DNA from: Propionibacteriaceae bacterium
GTDB lineage: Bacteria; Actinomycetota; Actinomycetes; Propionibacteriales; Propionibacteriaceae
Length of the DNA stretch: 7,597 nt
NCBI GenBank assembly: GCA_030450535.1
Contig: JAKDIK010000121.1
Span: 1-7,597, forward strand
Reading direction: 5' to 3'
Within the stretch, counting starts at the first letter, position 1, and the number at the start of each line of letters is the position of its first letter. The translations under genes were made by a program, and so were the position numbers. Positions 6,137-7,597 of the stretch are shown in pieces. The notes under the pieces were generated by a model. It was not told the origin of the DNA. It made no database searches and was given only the letters and a program-made list of their open reading frames with translations.

Positions 6137-7546
6137 TCAGGCCAGCGTCCCGCCGTTCGACGCGATGATCTCGGCGTAGGCATCGAACGACTTCTTCCGG
6201 TATCGCTCCAGCGTGCCCGACCCGTCGTCGTTGCGGTCGACGTAGATGAACCCGTACCGCTTGCTCATCTGCGCGGTCGAGGCGCTGACCACGTCGATCG
6301 GCCCCCACCACGTGTAGCCGAGCAGATTCACCCCGTCCTCGAGCGCCTCGCCGACCTGACGCAGATGGGCGCGCAGGTAATCGATGCGGTAGTCGTCCTC
6401 GACGGTCTGCACGCCGTCCACCTCGACCAGGACGTCCTTGGCCCCCAGCCCGTTCTCGACGATGAACAGCGGCTTGCCCCATCGATCCCAGTAGTCGTTG
6501 AGGACGACGCGCAGGCCCACCGGGTCGATCTGCCAGCCCCACTCGGACGCCGGTAGCGTCGGGTTGGGCACGCCGCCCATGATGTTGCCCTCGCCCTGGG
6601 TCTGCTTCTGGGGGTCGGCCGTCGCGCAGATGCTCATGTAGTAGCTGAAGGACACGAAGTCGACGGTGTGCTGCAGCGTTTCGCGGTCGGCGTCGGTGAT
6701 GTCGAGCTCGACGCCCGCCTCCCGCAGGGTGCGCAGGAAGTAGCCGGGGTATGCGCCGCGGCAGTGCACGTCGGCGAAGGCGTAGTTGGAGCGCTCGGTC
6801 GCCTTCGCCTCCCACACGTCGGCCGGGTCGGGCGTGAGCGGATAGGTGGGCATGGCGATGACCATGCAACCCACCTGCAACGAGGGGTCGATCTCGTGCG
6901 CGATGCGGGTCGCGGACGCCGACGCCACGAGTTCGTGGTGGATCGCCTGGTAGAGGTCCTTGCTCGACAGCTCCGCCTTGGGCGTCCAGATGCCGCCCGA
7001 GAGCAGCGGCTCGTGCAGCACCGCGTTGATCTCGTTGAACGTCAGCCAGTACGTGACGCGGTCGCCGAAGCGCTCGAAGCAGACCCGCGCGAATCTCTCG
7101 TAGAAGCCGATGAGGCGGCGGTCGACCCAACCGTCGTAGGTCTTCGCCAGGTGCAGCGGCGTCTCGTAGTGGCTCAGGGTCACCAGCGGTGTCATGCCCC
7201 GGGCGATGGTGGCGTCAATGAGCCGGTCGTAGAACTCCAGCCCGCCCTCATTCGGCGTCTCCTCGTCGCCGCGCGGGAAGATGCGACTCCACGCGATCGA
7301 GAACCGGAAGACGGTGAAGCCCATCTCGGCGAACAGATCGAGGTCGGTCTCGTAGCGGTGGTAGAAGTCGATGCCCTCGAGTTTGAGGTTGTCCGGCGTC
7401 GGCTCGTCGGTGGGCGGCGTGGTGATGCCGTGCGGCATGACGTCCTGGATGGACGGCAGCTTGCCATCGGCCAGGTAGGCGCCCTCCAACTGGTTGGCGG
7501 CGACCGCGCCGCCCCAGAGGAAACCGTCGGGGAATGTCGTGGCCAT
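6137..7546 (-). CDS. bglA: 6-phospho-beta-glucosidase (glycoside hydrolase family 1)
   Basis: This cytoplasmic enzyme hydrolyses phosphorylated beta-glucosides (such as cellobiose-6-phosphate or salicin-6-phosphate) to glucose-6-phosphate and the aglycone or glucose. The 469 residues match the usual GH1 length and E. coli BglA throughout. The acid/base is E172 in TFNEI and the nucleophile E364 in IVENG. NEI rather than NEP, FSYYMS (300-305), WGWQIDPVG (336-344) and the S423-x5-K429-x-Y431 pattern before GFIYVDR are the marks of 6-phospho-sugar enzymes; the Ser/Lys/Tyr set binds the phosphate. The start follows AAAGG at 7554-7558 by seven bases, and FLWGGAVAANQLEG begins at residue 9 as in the family. 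Substrates of this type arrive through a PTS permease, so a PTS gene or antiterminator outside the right edge is expected. The exact sugar and 6-phospho-beta-galactosidase activity are not settled by sequence. Confidence 0.95.
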   Translation of the reverse strand: MATTFPDGFLWGGAVAANQLEGAYLADGKLPSIQDVMPHGITTPPTDEPTPDNLKLEGIDFYHRYETDLDLFAEMGFTVFRFSIAWSRIFPRGDEETPNEGGLEFYDRLIDATIARGMTPLVTLSHYETPLHLAKTYDGWVDRRLIGFYERFARVCFERFGDRVTYWLTFNEINAVLHEPLLSGGIWTPKAELSSKDLYQAIHHELVASASATRIAHEIDPSLQVGCMVIAMPTYPLTPDPADVWEAKATERSNYAFADVHCRGAYPGYFLRTLREAGVELDITDADRETLQHTVDFVSFSYYMSICATADPQKQTQGEGNIMGGVPNPTLPASEWGWQIDPVGLRVVLNDYWDRWGKPLFIVENGLGAKDVLVEVDGVQTVEDDYRIDYLRAHLRQVGEALEDGVNLLGYTWWGPIDVVSASTAQMSKRYGFIYVDRNDDGSGTLERYRKKSFDAYAEIIASNGGTLA

Positions 7547-7566
7547 GTGATGCCCTTTCCGTTCGG

Positions 7567-7592
7567 GTCGTTGGGTTTGCGTCGTTGGGTTT
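7567..7592 (-). repeat. 12-bp direct repeat upstream of the phospho-beta-glucosidase
   Basis: GTCGTTGGGTTT occurs at 7567-7578 and again, exactly, at 7581-7592, two bases apart (14-base period). On the minus strand this is AAACCCAACGAC twice, ending about 20 bases before the bglA start and just upstream of its ribosome-binding site. It may be a regulator site or leader element. All three minus-strand frames stay open to the window edge, so it could also be the tail of an upstream gene. Confidence 0.5.
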
Positions 7593-7597
7593 CGGGT

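Overview
The window is high-GC DNA with strongly G/C-biased third codon positions, compact spacing and Shine-Dalgarno sites. It suggests a high-GC actinobacterium (Actinomycetota). The mix of a threonine-degradation pair, an SLH-tagged secreted amidase and a phospho-beta-glucosidase fits Micrococcales or Propionibacteriales, but I cannot place it lower than phylum with confidence. No tRNA, rRNA, CRISPR, transposase or phage gene was seen. No gap between genes exceeds about 220 bases.

The left half reads on the plus strand. A possible 3' tail of an upstream gene (1-45) precedes a membrane-anchored serine hydrolase of the beta-lactamase/penicillin-binding class (67-1596). A hairpin with a T-run follows it. 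Next come L-threonine 3-dehydrogenase (tdh, 1761-2798) and glycine C-acetyltransferase (kbl, 2923-4167). Together these two convert threonine to glycine plus acetyl-CoA by way of 2-amino-3-ketobutyrate. Both leaders hold strong inverted repeats: a 10-bp-stem hairpin before tdh, and competing hairpins plus a 14-bp perfect palindrome before kbl.

The right half reads on the minus strand and converges on kbl. A secreted peptidoglycan-recognition-type N-acetylmuramoyl-L-alanine amidase with three C-terminal SLH-type repeats (4243-5916) faces kbl across a 75-bp gap, most of which is a nested inverted repeat that probably ends transcription from both sides. Upstream of the amidase is a 220-bp gap with an unusually AT-rich, palindrome-dense patch. 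Beyond it lies a GH1 6-phospho-beta-glucosidase of the BglA type (6137-7546), whose phosphate-binding signature implies import of beta-glucosides by a PTS transporter, probably encoded outside the window. Its leader carries a 12-bp direct repeat at the window edge.

The genes are three unrelated functional blocks: cell-envelope enzymes, threonine catabolism, and beta-glucoside use. I found no convincing new multi-gene system. The points most worth a second look are the architecture of the serine hydrolase, the diverged SLH repeats on the amidase, the insertion in Kbl, and the structured intergenic regions.
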